Source of the DNA: an uncultured Vibrio sp.
Lineage (GTDB): Bacteria > Pseudomonadota > Gammaproteobacteria > Enterobacterales > Vibrionaceae
DNA: 64,000 bases
Direction of reading: 5' to 3'
Assembly: GCA_947504195.1 (NCBI GenBank)
Contig: CANNGN010000007.1
Location: forward strand, 1-64,000
A program made the position numbers and the translations under genes. A model generated the notes under the pieces. The model was given only the letters and a program-made list of their open reading frames with translations. It did no database searches and was not told where the DNA came from. Below are positions 1 to 8,600 of the stretch, one piece after another (position 1 is the stretch's first letter; each line of letters starts with the position of its first letter).

Positions 1-75
1 AGCGGTAGTTCAGTTGGTTAGAATACCGGCCTGTCACGCCGGGGGTCGCGAGTTCGAGTCTCGTCCGTTCCGCCA
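1..75 (+). tRNA. tRNA-Asp (GTC), 5' end cut by window edge
   Basis: Cloverleaf tRNA with D-loop AGTTGGTTAGA, anticodon loop CTGTCAC (anticodon GTC), T-loop GTTCGAGTC and encoded 3' CCA. The acceptor 3' strand TCCGTTCC implies that the first two bases (GG) lie just outside the window. An Asp-Trp tRNA pair followed by a terminator is the usual distal end of an rRNA operon in enteric bacteria and vibrios, so a 5S rRNA gene is expected just upstream. That last point is inference. Confidence 0.95.
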
Positions 76-136
76 TTATTTAAAAATTATCTAGCAAGCA
101 TATTAATTTGCTATGATGATTTTAAAGGTTTATTAC

Positions 137-213
<77 letters not shown>

Positions 214-238
214 TAACAATTGCATTATATGCAAATTT

Positions 239-267
239 AAAGGCCGCTCTCAGAGCGGCCTTTTTTC
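239..267 (+). terminator. Rho-independent terminator of the tRNA (rRNA) operon
   Basis: Perfect 8-bp GC-rich stem GGCCGCTC/GAGCGGCC with a 3-nt loop (TCA), preceded by three A and followed by six T. It lies 25 nt after tRNA-Trp, as expected for the end of a stable-RNA operon. Confidence 0.93.
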
Positions 268-295
268 ATTTCTAATGAATAATGAAGGAGTCACT

Positions 296-772
296 ATGAA
301 ACATTTATTGATTGCGTTATTAGTATTCTCACCTTTTGTTAATGCAGCGGATGCAAAAACAGGATTAGGCCCAACTATTTGGGATAAGTTAGAAGAGATA
401 CCGGCAACGAAATATGATATTGGTAAACTTCGTTTGGACATCCTTACAATTCAACTTAAAGATGCACTTGTTGGAAAAGAGGTTCCTGATACTAATTATA
501 CAATTAGTTATTTTGGTACTGTCGCACTAGACAAGCGTTTAGGGTTTAAGATGGCATACTCAGCTGATCCTAAGCATGTTATTCCCAATGACTGTAATGA
601 GCTTTTGGAGCATACAAAGAAAATTACACCAGTAACGAATTTAGTTCCTGTCATTTGGCCAAACTTAGAAGAGCAAGGCTTATCCACGAAAACAATTATT
701 GCTGATTTTTTATATGCAGTTGAGATTGTAAACAAGGATACGAATTCAGTTTTAGCGACCTGCTATAACTAA
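296..772 (+). CDS. Small exported protein of unknown function
   Basis: 158 aa. The start is the ATG at 296, with GAAGGAG 5-11 nt upstream. The longer open frame reaches back through tRNA-Trp and is not credible. The N-terminus is a signal peptide (MKHLLIALLVFSPF, predicted cleavage after FVNA). The mature part is about 140 aa with two cysteines (in NDCNELL and near the C-terminus in ATCYN) that could form a disulfide in the periplasm. I recognise no family. It sits alone between the tRNA operon terminator and a convergent hairpin, a position where vibrios often carry strain-specific genes. AT-rich composition is similar to the following genes. Confidence 0.72.
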   Translation: MKHLLIALLVFSPFVNAADAKTGLGPTIWDKLEEIPATKYDIGKLRLDILTIQLKDALVGKEVPDTNYTISYFGTVALDKRLGFKMAYSADPKHVIPNDCNELLEHTKKITPVTNLVPVIWPNLEEQGLSTKTIIADFLYAVEIVNKDTNSVLATCYN

Positions 773-810
773 GCTCCTTTTAATTAAAGAAGTACTTCTC
801 TCGTTAATTT

Positions 811-840
811 AAATAAGCCGCCCAATGAGCGGCTTATTAT
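811..840. terminator. Bidirectional terminator between convergent genes
   Basis: Stem ATAAGCCGC / GCGGCTTAT with a short CCAATGA-type loop. It is flanked by AAAT on the left and TTAT on the right, so it can serve the gene ending at 772 and the minus-strand gene ending at 880. Confidence 0.7.
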
Positions 841-879
841 CTATTGGTATCAAAAAATATTAATTATCCATAGTCTAGC

Positions 880-1362
880 TTAAGAGCAAATAGGTGAAGG
901 TGTCGCTTCTCCAGAAAGCCAAGAAACCCATCTATTTTTTGAATTCAGGATAAAACTCTCCTCTTCGCTAATCCCATTTACTATTAAGCCATCAAGTTCG
1001 CCTTTTGTGCTTATAGAGAAATTCCAATCAAGATTATTGATTCGTTCGCCATGAATAAGAGCATCATTCAATCGTTTACTGATCACAGATATAGTCATGC
1101 CACTTATTGTGCTTATATTAATACCAGAACCGGACATGCTACCAACTACTACAGGTATCTTTAGTGTACACGTTTTTCCATATTCATCATTATAGCGGTA
1201 TCTACCTTCGCCAACGCGCCCTTGAAGCCAAAGTAGATTGCCTTGTCGCATACTTTCAACTGTTAGTTCACCAACGTAATTTGGTGTCAATTTGGGCGCG
1301 CCATAGCTGAGCCTAGGCACTGCGGCTAACAAGACGATACTAATAAGTATAAGTTTTCTCAT
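880..1362 (-). CDS. Exported protein of unknown function, coupled to a DUF805 gene
   Basis: 160 aa from the ATG at 1362, which has AGGAG 8 nt upstream. Upstream in-frame extension would run through the DUF805 gene and is rejected. There is a clear signal peptide (MRKLILISIVLLAAVP, cleavage near SYGA). The mature domain is about 140 aa with two cysteines (GKTCTLK and PSPICS at the C-terminus), consistent with a periplasmic disulfide protein. No family is recognised. The start codon overlaps the stop codon of the upstream DUF805 gene (ATGA at 1359-1362), which indicates translational coupling and a shared role or regulation. Confidence 0.75.
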   Translation of the reverse strand: MRKLILISIVLLAAVPRLSYGAPKLTPNYVGELTVESMRQGNLLWLQGRVGEGRYRYNDEYGKTCTLKIPVVVGSMSGSGINISTISGMTISVISKRLNDALIHGERINNLDWNFSISTKGELDGLIVNGISEEESFILNSKNRWVSWLSGEATPSPICS

Positions 1363-1694
1363 AGTGTTTGCTCCTTTGATTGATGACGACTTGATGGTTG
1401 CGCTAACAGAAAAATCAGCCAAATAGGACCGATAACGGGGACGCAGAAGATCAACCCCCAATAACCTCGTTTGCCTGTACCATGTAAGCGACGTGCAATC
1501 GCAGAAAGCATTGGGATGAAACTTAGGATGCTATATGTTAGCTCGAACCAAGTATTTATATTGGTTGACACATCTAACACAATAAGCCCAAGTGTTATGA
1601 GAATATGAATCAACATAAATAGCCAAAAAGCTTTACGTGTTTCGCATCCAGAAAAATCGAAAGCCCGTTTCCAAGCGAGAAAATAGAACTGCAT
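1359..1694 (-). CDS. DUF805 family inner-membrane protein
   Basis: 111 aa. The start is the ATG at 1694 with GGAGG 8 nt upstream. A GTG three codons earlier overlaps that ribosome site and is unlikely to be used. The DUF805 signature is visible: the opening WKRAFDFSGCETRKAFW, three to four hydrophobic segments, the RRLHGTGKRGYW motif and the closing PVIGPIWLIFLLA. The family is widespread, integral to the membrane and of unknown biochemical function. It is first in a two-gene unit with the exported protein that follows. Confidence 0.88.
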   Translation of the reverse strand: MQFYFLAWKRAFDFSGCETRKAFWLFMLIHILITLGLIVLDVSTNINTWFELTYSILSFIPMLSAIARRLHGTGKRGYWGLIFCVPVIGPIWLIFLLAQPSSRHQSKEQTL

Positions 1695-1878
1695 AAATGT
1701 CACCTCCGTGATGAGTTAGTAATGACATTTTTAATCAGATTGCGATAATAAACGTCCTTAAACGAGTTTTAGGACGACCACAAATAGGTATTAGTTACTC
1801 TTAAGGTATGAATTCTAAGTGCGCAACCTGTGCTGAACGAATCTGGGTTTTCTTTTTATATATTTAGTTGGAGTTATT

Positions 1879-2913
1879 ATGCTTGCGATTCCTGTTCCAT
1901 TTGTCGTGTCGATGCTACTTGGATTACTCGCGATAACGCTTTACGTTCGGTTTACTGAACAAGCTAAGTTGGCCTGCTTTTTCTTGGGATTATGTTCTGT
2001 TACTACGGCGATGGTAGGCTTGCGTTGGACGTTTGAGTTTACTATTTTGAGTATGATTCAACCCATTATTGCGTCTGTTATTCCGATGGCGGCTTGGTAT
2101 GTATTTTCACATGCTAATCGAGATGAGGGCTTTTTATCAACGAGCCACTTTATTGGCCCATTGTTAGTTCTCGTTTGTGCTCTTTCCCAACCCTGGTTGT
2201 CGCTTCCATTAGATGAAACACTTACCTTAATTTATTTAGGATATGGTATAGCACTGATCCGTTGTTCGACTCGAGACCCACTTCTATTCAATGTTTCACT
2301 TGGCAACTGGGAAGGCGTGAAGAAAGCAGAGAGTATTGCTGGTTGGATGCTAATTTTTTCAGCATTTGTTGATTCATTTATGTCGTTGGACTTTATATTT
2401 AATCAAGGGAGATTGGCACTTTACATTTTGACTGCTGGGCACTTGATTCTATTACCCGTTTTAGCGGTCGCTGTTGTCATTGCAGGAATCAATACTCCGA
2501 TATCGGAGGAGGTTCAACCTGAGAGTAAAGAAGCTGATAGGAGTGAATCTGAGAGATCACTTGCCATGACGAAACAAGAAGCTCTACTCATCACTGACAA
2601 ACTTGACGAGAAAGTTCGTCAAAATTTACTTTATCTCGATCCTGAACTCACTCTTTCGAAATTGACTCGTAAATTAGGCATCCCTGCGAAACAAATTTCA
2701 ATCGCGGTTAACTTAATACATCAGAAGAATATTTCGAAGCTTATCAATGAGTATCGTATTGATCATGCGAAGCAAGCTTTGGTTACGTCATCTGATACGA
2801 TTACTCAGATCTTTATGAACTCCGGTTTTCAAACGAAATCTAACTTTAATCGCGAGTTTTCTAGAATCACTGGAATGACTCCAAGTCAATTTCGAAAGAG
2901 CGCGAAACAGTAG
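1879..2913 (+). CDS. AraC-family regulator with a multi-span membrane N-terminus
   Basis: 344 aa. Residues 1-205 contain about seven hydrophobic segments (for example MLAIPVPFVVSMLLGLLAI and HLILLPVLAVAVVIAG). A charged linker (EVQPESKEADRSESERS) follows. Residues 235-344 are an AraC/XylS DNA-binding domain with two helix-turn-helices: LSKLTRKLGIPAKQISIAVN and ITQIFMNSGFQTKSNFNREF, ending ITGMTPSQFRKS. Such membrane-embedded AraC proteins are one-component systems that couple an unknown membrane signal to transcription. The dienelactone hydrolase gene starts 159 nt downstream on the same strand with its own promoter, so it is a plausible target. That is inference from adjacency. Confidence 0.88.
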   Translation: MLAIPVPFVVSMLLGLLAITLYVRFTEQAKLACFFLGLCSVTTAMVGLRWTFEFTILSMIQPIIASVIPMAAWYVFSHANRDEGFLSTSHFIGPLLVLVCALSQPWLSLPLDETLTLIYLGYGIALIRCSTRDPLLFNVSLGNWEGVKKAESIAGWMLIFSAFVDSFMSLDFIFNQGRLALYILTAGHLILLPVLAVAVVIAGINTPISEEVQPESKEADRSESERSLAMTKQEALLITDKLDEKVRQNLLYLDPELTLSKLTRKLGIPAKQISIAVNLIHQKNISKLINEYRIDHAKQALVTSSDTITQIFMNSGFQTKSNFNREFSRITGMTPSQFRKSAKQ

Positions 2914-2987
2914 TTTGTACATGAAGTTTTCATTTGTAACCATAGTGTAAATCTGCGTAAAGAACTCGCAACTTCCTTTTGTTATGC

Positions 2988-3016
2988 TTGACACGTTTAG
3001 TCGGGTATTTGATTAT
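2988..3016 (+). promoter_or_regulatory. Sigma70-type promoter for the dienelactone hydrolase gene
   Basis: Perfect -35 TTGACA (2988-2993), 17-nt spacer, then -10 GATTAT (3011-3016, 4 of 6). It lies 56 nt before the start codon and after the AraC-type gene, so the hydrolase gene can be transcribed independently. Confidence 0.6.
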
Positions 3017-3072
3017 GTTTAATGTGAACGATCATTCAATTAATAATAAAAGATAACAAAAGGAAGTATTTC

Positions 3073-3966
3073 ATGAACAAAGCCTCTATAGATACTCACA
3101 AAATCCCTCAAGAAGCGTTTGATTGGTACGACGAATATGCTCATGGTGTGATTGACCGCCGAGAATTTATGCGACGCTTGTCTGGATTAGCCGTTGTTGG
3201 ATTGACGATTACGACACTTACCTCAGCTCTTATTCCTAATTATGCGTTGGCCGAACAGGTTTCGTTTAACGACGAAGATATTATGGCAAGCTATGCTAAG
3301 TTCCCATCGCCTAAAGGTCATGGCGAAGGTTCTGGTTACTTGGTGCAGCCAAAAGGGGATGGCCCTTTTCCTGCGGTACTCGTAATTCATGAGAACCGAG
3401 GATTGAATCCTTACATTAAAGATGTCGCTCGTCGCTTAGCCAAAGCCGGATTCTTAGCATTTGCTCCTGATATTCTTTATTCATTGGGTGGTTATCCAGG
3501 GAATGACGATGAAGGTCGTGCAATGCAGAAAAGTTTAGATAAAGCGAAAGTAGAACAAGACTTTTTAGCGGCAGCTGATTTCACTAAAACACATGAATTA
3601 TCTACAGGTAAGCTTGGTGCTGTTGGTTTCTGTTTTGGCGGCTATATCGTCAATATGTTGGCTGCAACCATCCCAGACTCTCTTGACGCAGGCGTTCCAT
3701 TTTATGGTACTCCAGCAGAGCAGAGTTTACGCGCAAACGTAAAAGGCCCTCTGTCACTGCAGTTTGCTTCACTCGATAAACGAGTTAATGGTACGTGGCC
3801 AGACTATGAAAAAGTCTTAAAGGAAACGGGCGCTAGCTATGAAGCTCATATTTATGAAGGCGTGAATCACGGATTCCATAATGACTCTACTGGTCGTTAT
3901 GCCGAAACGGAAGCTGAATTGGCATGGGAACGTACATTAGCTTTCTTTAACAAGCACATAGCTTAA
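3073..3966 (+). CDS. Dienelactone hydrolase family protein with Tat-like signal
   Basis: 297 aa alpha/beta hydrolase, similar in layout to YghX-type proteins. The N-terminus carries a twin-arginine-like motif (DRREFMRRLSG) before a hydrophobic stretch ending in ALA, so export by Tat is likely. The mature enzyme has the nucleophile motif GFCFGG (Cys nucleophile, typical of dienelactone hydrolases), the ENRGLNPYIKD segment and a C-terminal catalytic His in GVNHGFHND. The ribosome site is AAAAGGAAG, 5-13 nt before ATG. The natural substrate is unknown. The gene lies after the membrane AraC regulator and before a long hairpin. Confidence 0.88.
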   Translation: MNKASIDTHKIPQEAFDWYDEYAHGVIDRREFMRRLSGLAVVGLTITTLTSALIPNYALAEQVSFNDEDIMASYAKFPSPKGHGEGSGYLVQPKGDGPFPAVLVIHENRGLNPYIKDVARRLAKAGFLAFAPDILYSLGGYPGNDDEGRAMQKSLDKAKVEQDFLAAADFTKTHELSTGKLGAVGFCFGGYIVNMLAATIPDSLDAGVPFYGTPAEQSLRANVKGPLSLQFASLDKRVNGTWPDYEKVLKETGASYEAHIYEGVNHGFHNDSTGRYAETEAELAWERTLAFFNKHIA

Positions 3967-4003
3967 TAATATTTGATTTAACGGCAAATTGGGGCATTAA
4001 ATG

Positions 4004-4042
4004 ACCTTGTCTTCACTTTATATGATTAAGTGAAGACAAGGT
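4004..4042. terminator. Perfect 15-bp hairpin after the dienelactone hydrolase gene
   Basis: ACCTTGTCTTCACTT (4004-4018) and AAGTGAAGACAAGGT (4028-4042) are exact inverted repeats around a 9-nt loop. There is no T tract on either side, so it may be an mRNA-stabilising or Rho-assisted end rather than a classic intrinsic terminator. Confidence 0.6.
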
Positions 4043-4153
4043 TATTCTGTGCCTCACTTTTATCTTTACGCTATTGAGTACGGCTCAAAATTCGATTTAA
4101 TATGACCTTCCACTTTGTAAAACTTACTTCCCAAGTGCATGAAAGGAATTACT

Positions 4154-4876
4154 ATGTCATCAGTCATTGATACTATGCTGCAACACCGATCAATCCGTTC
4201 ATTTTTACCTGATTCAATAGAAGCTTCTTTATTAGAGCAGATTATTGCTTGTGGTATCGCAGCATCTTCATCTAGCCTATTGCAGGCCGTAAGTGTGATT
4301 CGAGTGACTGATAAAGAAAAACGCAAGTTGCTCGCCGAATATGCGGGTAATCAGCCTTACGTCGAGTCCGCGGCGGAATTTTTAGTATTTTGTATTGATT
4401 ACAATCGACATAAAATAATTAACCCAGAGGTTCAAATCGATTATACAGAACTGACCTTAATTGGAGCTGTCGACGCGGGTATTATGGCGCAAAATTGTCT
4501 ACTGGCAGCAGAGTCATTAGGGCTGGGTGGTGTGTATATAGGTGGCTTGAGAAATAGCGCTCAACAGGTCGATGAGCTATTAGAATTGCCTAGTGGTACT
4601 GCTGTGTTATTTGGAATGTGTTTGGGGTATCCAAATCAAGATCCTGAGCTTAAGCCACGATTAAGTCCTGACGTGATCCTCCATCAAGATTGCTATCAAG
4701 GCGTCAATATGGGAGATATTGCTCAATACGATGACACCATGAATGAGTATTATCAATCTCGATCAAGTAATCTCAAAACCCAAGGTTGGTCGCAGCCAAC
4801 GACTGAAAAGCTAACAACGGAGTCACGGCCACATATTTTGCCCTACTTACAGAGCAAGGGATTAGCACGAAAATAA
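4154..4876 (+). CDS. nfsA: Oxygen-insensitive NAD(P)H nitroreductase NfsA
   Basis: 240 aa, the same length as E. coli NfsA. The ATG at 4154 is chosen because AAAGGAA lies 5 nt upstream of it; an ATG at 4139 is upstream of that site. Visible family features are the N-terminal HRSIRSFLPD (FMN phosphate-binding arginines), the SSSLLQAVSVIRVTD segment, DAGIMAQNCLLAAESLGLGGVYIGG (FMN-binding core) and the C-terminal arm with LPYLQSKGLARK. The enzyme reduces nitroaromatics and quinones by two-electron transfer in the cytoplasm. A bidirectional terminator follows. Confidence 0.93.
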   Translation: MSSVIDTMLQHRSIRSFLPDSIEASLLEQIIACGIAASSSSLLQAVSVIRVTDKEKRKLLAEYAGNQPYVESAAEFLVFCIDYNRHKIINPEVQIDYTELTLIGAVDAGIMAQNCLLAAESLGLGGVYIGGLRNSAQQVDELLELPSGTAVLFGMCLGYPNQDPELKPRLSPDVILHQDCYQGVNMGDIAQYDDTMNEYYQSRSSNLKTQGWSQPTTEKLTTESRPHILPYLQSKGLARK

Positions 4877-4884
4877 TCAAATAA

Positions 4885-4910
4885 AAAAGGCCAATATCCA
4901 TTGGCCTTTT
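4885..4910. terminator. Bidirectional terminator between nfsA and yfhL
   Basis: Stem AAAAGGCCAAT / ATTGGCCTTTT around a 4-nt loop, with A and T runs that suit both directions. Confidence 0.85.
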
Positions 4911-4958
4911 ATGTCTATTCGAACTGACAAGAAGCCCGTTTCGAAATGATTCTTACCT

Positions 4959-5216
4959 TTAACCGGCTAAACCTTGAATAATGACAAACTTTTCAAGTAG
5001 TTGATCTTCGGTTTCCACATTATCTGGATCTGTAATAATACAATTTGTGATAGGGCAGACCGATTCACATGTCGGTGTATCATAGTGACCTTTACATTCT
5101 GTACAGAGAACGGGATCAATTTCGTATAGTTTCTCACCAAATGAAATCGCGTTATTTGGACACTCTGGTTCACACATATCGCAATTGGTGCATTTACTGG
5201 TGATCAATAATGCCAT
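4959..5216 (-). CDS. yfhL: YfhL-type 2[4Fe-4S] ferredoxin
   Basis: 85 aa. The first cluster motif is CTNCDMCEPECP. The second set is CTECKGHYDTPTCESVCP with an insertion between the first and second cysteines, followed by an extra CIITDPDN, as in the YfhL/Alvin-type ferredoxin family with an 8-residue insertion and a C-terminal extension. It is a cytoplasmic low-potential electron carrier. The start is 2 nt after the stop of trhP, so the two are almost certainly co-translated. In E. coli yfhL is elsewhere, near acpS, so this pairing is informative. Confidence 0.92.
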   Translation of the reverse strand: MALLITSKCTNCDMCEPECPNNAISFGEKLYEIDPVLCTECKGHYDTPTCESVCPITNCIITDPDNVETEDQLLEKFVIIQGLAG

Positions 5217-5218
5217 GG

Positions 5219-6613
5219 TTATTTGCCCGTAGCATTACGTGTATCTTGGCCTACACCAAGATTTCTCATCAGCAAAGCATACTCAAGTTCAACATCTTGA
5301 GGGACCGGAATAAACACAAAGTGGCCGTTGCCTTTTGCATCTGTTACCAATTCACTCTTGCGGTTTTCCATGACTTCTAGTGTAAAAATAATGTTTCCTT
5401 GAGGGGTCATTAGCTCCAAGCTATCGCCAACGACAAATTTATTTTTAACGTCAACTTCGACTAAATCACCACGGCGTTTACCGGTAAACTCTCCAACAAA
5501 TTGTTGGCTATCTGAAATAGAGTAACCGTAATCGTAGTTTTGATAGGCATCGTGAGTATGACGACGAAGGAAACCTTCGGTATAACCTCTATGCGCTAAG
5601 CTTTCAAGAGTACCCATGAGTGAATCATCGAAAGGTTTCCCAGCAATTGCGTCATCAATGGCTTTACGGTAAACCTGTGCAGTGCGGGCACAATAATAAA
5701 AAGACTTGGTACGGCCTTCGATTTTAAGGGAATGAACGCCCATATTAATTAAGCGGTCGACGTGTTGTACCGCACGCAAATCTTTTGAGTTCATGATGTA
5801 AGTACCATGTTCATCTTCGTATGCAGCCATTTTTTCATCGGGGCGGTGGCTTTCAGACAATAACACCACTTCATCACTTGGTTTACCAAGGCCAATGGTG
5901 TTTTCTGGGCGCTCTTCTTTAACTTCAATCGCTTGGGATGGGTCAAACTGTTCGACTATCTGACCTGCTTCATCCTCTTTGCCTTTTTCGACTTTATATT
6001 CCCAACGGCAAGCATTGGTACAAGTGCCTTGGTTTGGATCGCGTTTATTAATATAACCAGAAAGTAAGCATCGTCCTGAGTAAGCCATACATAGAGCACC
6101 ATGTACAAAAACTTCGAGTTCTGTATCTGGGCACTGTTGACGAATTTCTTCAATTTCTTCGAGGGATAATTCACGGGAAACAATGACACGTTCAACACCA
6201 TAGGCTGCCCAAAACTTCACCGTCGCCCAGTTTACTGCGTTTGCTTGAACAGAAAGGTGAATGCTCATATCTGGGAATGCTTCACGAACCATCATGATAA
6301 GGCCAGGGTCAGACATAATTAGAGCATCGGGGCCCATATCAACAACTGGCTTTAGGTCGCGAATAAAGGTTTTTAGTTTGGAATTGTGCGGCTGTATGTT
6401 ACATACCACGTAGAATTTCTTGCCTTGAGCATGAGCCTCATTAATACCAATTTGCAGGTTTTCATGGTTGAACTCATTGTTGCGAACACGCAAGCTGTAG
6501 CGAGGCTGCCCGGCATAGACAGCATCTGCGCCGTAGGCAAATGCATAACGCATATTTTTTAAGCTACCGGCAGGGGACAGCAGCTCAGGAACAAGAGAGG
6601 TTTGTGTTGTCAT
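5219..6613 (-). CDS. trhP: tRNA uridine-34 5-hydroxylase TrhP (YegQ, peptidase U32 family)
   Basis: 464 aa from the ATG at 6613 (MTTQTSLVPELLSPAGS). A further in-frame start 22 codons upstream adds a tail atypical of the family. The U32 core is visible: PELLSPAGSLKNMRYAFAYG, then EVFVHGALCMAYSGRCLLSG, CTNACRW and FYYCARTA, supplying the conserved cysteines that bind a [4Fe-4S] cluster. E. coli TrhP uses prephenate to form 5-hydroxyuridine at tRNA position 34. It lies directly upstream of the ferredoxin gene, which suggests but does not prove a redox partnership. Confidence 0.93.
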   Translation of the reverse strand: MTTQTSLVPELLSPAGSLKNMRYAFAYGADAVYAGQPRYSLRVRNNEFNHENLQIGINEAHAQGKKFYVVCNIQPHNSKLKTFIRDLKPVVDMGPDALIMSDPGLIMMVREAFPDMSIHLSVQANAVNWATVKFWAAYGVERVIVSRELSLEEIEEIRQQCPDTELEVFVHGALCMAYSGRCLLSGYINKRDPNQGTCTNACRWEYKVEKGKEDEAGQIVEQFDPSQAIEVKEERPENTIGLGKPSDEVVLLSESHRPDEKMAAYEDEHGTYIMNSKDLRAVQHVDRLINMGVHSLKIEGRTKSFYYCARTAQVYRKAIDDAIAGKPFDDSLMGTLESLAHRGYTEGFLRRHTHDAYQNYDYGYSISDSQQFVGEFTGKRRGDLVEVDVKNKFVVGDSLELMTPQGNIIFTLEVMENRKSELVTDAKGNGHFVFIPVPQDVELEYALLMRNLGVGQDTRNATGK

Positions 6614-6782
6614 TGCTAAGTTTTCCAAGTCTGATTTCAAGTCAGGCCGATGCCACCTAATGGTATCGGAGGGGCGCAAATTTTACGTTAAATTGATTTT
6701 GATTCCTAGCAAAGAATCATGAGTGATGGTGAAGGTATGGTGAGATTAACCACAGCCGAGAAAGGCTGTGGTTAGTAGTGGT

Positions 6783-7694
6783 TTATTCAGCTTGTGGTAA
6801 GCCACCGAGCTCTTCAAATAAATTTGGTAAGAAGTTGCTAAATTCACCACATAAAAGAGAGAAATCAGCATCAAAACGAGCGGCGCGATCGTCACTTGGT
6901 ACATCTTCGTTTTCTTCTTTTAGCGTATCACTGTATGTTAAGCGTTTGATTGACGCGTCTTCCGCGAGAACAAACGAGATGCGTTCTTGCCAATCAAGTG
7001 CCAGTTTGGTGACCACTTTGTTGGCTTCAATATGGCTCATGATTTCATCGCTTGAGAGGTCTTGTTTCTTACAGCGAATAACGGCACCATCGTCGAGTAC
7101 TGATCTAAATTCAGCTTCTTCTAACATGGTAAAGCCACGCGGTAAATTCCCGTCTTTAACCCAAGTGGTTAGTGTTGTTTCAATCGCTACTTCCGGAATT
7201 GCAGGAACAACGGGAAGGCTACCCATTGTTTTACGCAGGAGTGCAATAACATCCTCGGCTTTTTTGGAGCTTGATGCATCAACGATAATTAAACCTAAGC
7301 TTGGCATAATGAGTGTAAAAGTTAGTTGGCTTTTACTAAAGGCTCGTGGGAGGAGATCAATTAAAATTTCATCTTTTAGATTTTCTTTTTCTTTTTTCTT
7401 TAGTGGACGTCCTTCTTCCGCTTCAATGGTTTCTACCTTGCTATTCAAGGATTCTTTAATAACCGCAGCGGGGAGGATTTTTTCTTCTTTTTTTGCGCAC
7501 ACCAGAATGCAATCCTGATACAGGTGCGTCTTCATATCACCACTATTGCCTAACACATTTACCCAGCCGAATTTTTGCTTATCTTGGCTGCCACATGGGG
7601 TGAATCGGAATTCTTGAAGTTGCTTCTCTAGTTGATCAGCATTAAATTTCACATCGCGATTAACGCGGTAAATTATACAGTTTTTAAACCACAT
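6783..7694 (-). CDS. rdgC: Recombination-associated protein RdgC
   Basis: 303 aa, identical in length to E. coli RdgC. The start is ATG 7694 ([14 protein letters not shown]). The longer frame adds 11 residues with no family support. The sequence matches throughout, for example [15 protein letters not shown] and [12 protein letters not shown]. RdgC forms a dimeric ring that binds double-stranded DNA non-specifically and restrains RecA-promoted strand exchange. The gene is divergent from phoB across a 193-bp promoter region. Confidence 0.96.
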   Translation of the reverse strand: MWFKNCIIYRVNRDVKFNADQLEKQLQEFRFTPCGSQDKQKFGWVNVLGNSGDMKTHLYQDCILVCAKKEEKILPAAVIKESLNSKVETIEAEEGRPLKKKEKENLKDEILIDLLPRAFSKSQLTFTLIMPSLGLIIVDASSSKKAEDVIALLRKTMGSLPVVPAIPEVAIETTLTTWVKDGNLPRGFTMLEEAEFRSVLDDGAVIRCKKQDLSSDEIMSHIEANKVVTKLALDWQERISFVLAEDASIKRLTYSDTLKEENEDVPSDDRAARFDADFSLLCGEFSNFLPNLFEELGGLPQAE

Positions 7695-7817
7695 AGTTTG
7701 TCTCGGTGGGGATGTTGGGGTGAACATAATAGAGCAAAGATAAACAAAAGTCCTATCGCATTTTTAGAATAAAACAATGAATTTAATGCGAAACCTATAT
7801 GAAAATTTGTTTCCAAA

Positions 7818-7837
7818 GGTCACAAAACTGTCATAAT
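7818..7837 (+). promoter_or_regulatory. Candidate Pho box upstream of phoB
   Basis: GGTCACAAAACTGTCATAAT contains two GTCA(C/T) units spaced 11 bp, matching the PhoB direct-repeat consensus (CTGTCATAAAACTGTCA). It is followed at a short distance by an AT-rich -10-like TTTAATAAT (7842-7850) and lies 50 nt before the phoB start, suggesting autoactivation. Confidence 0.72.
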
Positions 7838-7887
7838 TATCTTTAATAATGCCTAGCGTGAATTAAAAAACAAAGGTTATAGAACTT

Positions 7888-8577
7888 ATGTCTAGAAGGA
7901 TACTCGTGGTTGAAGATGAAGCACCCATTCGAGAAATGTTGAGCTTTGTTCTTGAGCAAAAAGGCTATAATGTTGTTGAGGCAGAAGACTATGATTCTGC
8001 TGTGGCTAAGTTGTGTGAGCCTTATCCAGACCTTGTATTGCTTGATTGGATGCTACCCGGTGGAAGTGGTATTAATTTTATAAAGCATATGAAGCGGGAA
8101 GAGTTGACTCGTAATATTCCTGTAGTGATGTTGACAGCACGTGGTGAAGAAGAAGACAAAGTACGTGGGCTTGAAGTCGGTGCTGATGACTATATTACTA
8201 AGCCTTTTTCCCCGAAAGAACTGGTTGCACGCTTAAAGGCCGTTATTCGTCGCGTTACGCCGACGGCACTTGAAGATGTTATTGATGTCCAAGGTTTACG
8301 ACTTGACCCTGTTTCTCATCGAGTGATGTCTAACGAGAGTGCGATTGAAATGGGCCCAACAGAGTTTAAATTATTGCACTTTTTTATGACCCATCAAGAA
8401 CGCGTATACAGCAGAGAACAGTTGCTGAACAACGTTTGGGGTACAAACGTTTATGTTGAAGATCGTACTGTCGATGTTCATATTCGTCGCTTAAGAAAGG
8501 CACTTGAAGATGCCAATCATGATAGGTTAATTCAAACGGTACGTGGAGCAGGTTACCGCTTTTCAACAAAAGCATAG
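7888..8577 (+). CDS. phoB: Phosphate regulon response regulator PhoB
   Basis: 229 aa OmpR/PhoB-type regulator. The receiver domain (1-120) has the acidic pocket VVEDEAP, phospho-acceptor Asp53 in [17 protein letters not shown] and [10 protein letters not shown]. The C-terminal winged helix (130-228) has [31 protein letters not shown] and VRGAGYRF. When phosphorylated by PhoR under phosphate limitation it binds Pho boxes and activates the Pho regulon. One candidate site lies in its own upstream region. phoR follows after 23 nt. Confidence 0.98.
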   Translation: MSRRILVVEDEAPIREMLSFVLEQKGYNVVEAEDYDSAVAKLCEPYPDLVLLDWMLPGGSGINFIKHMKREELTRNIPVVMLTARGEEEDKVRGLEVGADDYITKPFSPKELVARLKAVIRRVTPTALEDVIDVQGLRLDPVSHRVMSNESAIEMGPTEFKLLHFFMTHQERVYSREQLLNNVWGTNVYVEDRTVDVHIRRLRKALEDANHDRLIQTVRGAGYRFSTKA

Positions 8578-8600
8578 TGGTTTTATAACTGAGGCTATAA

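Noticed and set aside
1363..1461. Upstream extension of the minus-strand exported protein gene
   Set aside because: Runs through the DUF805 gene and would bury the signal peptide; AGGAG supports the start at 1362.
6778..7518. 246-codon plus-strand frame
   Set aside because: Serine-rich antisense shadow of rdgC without family features.
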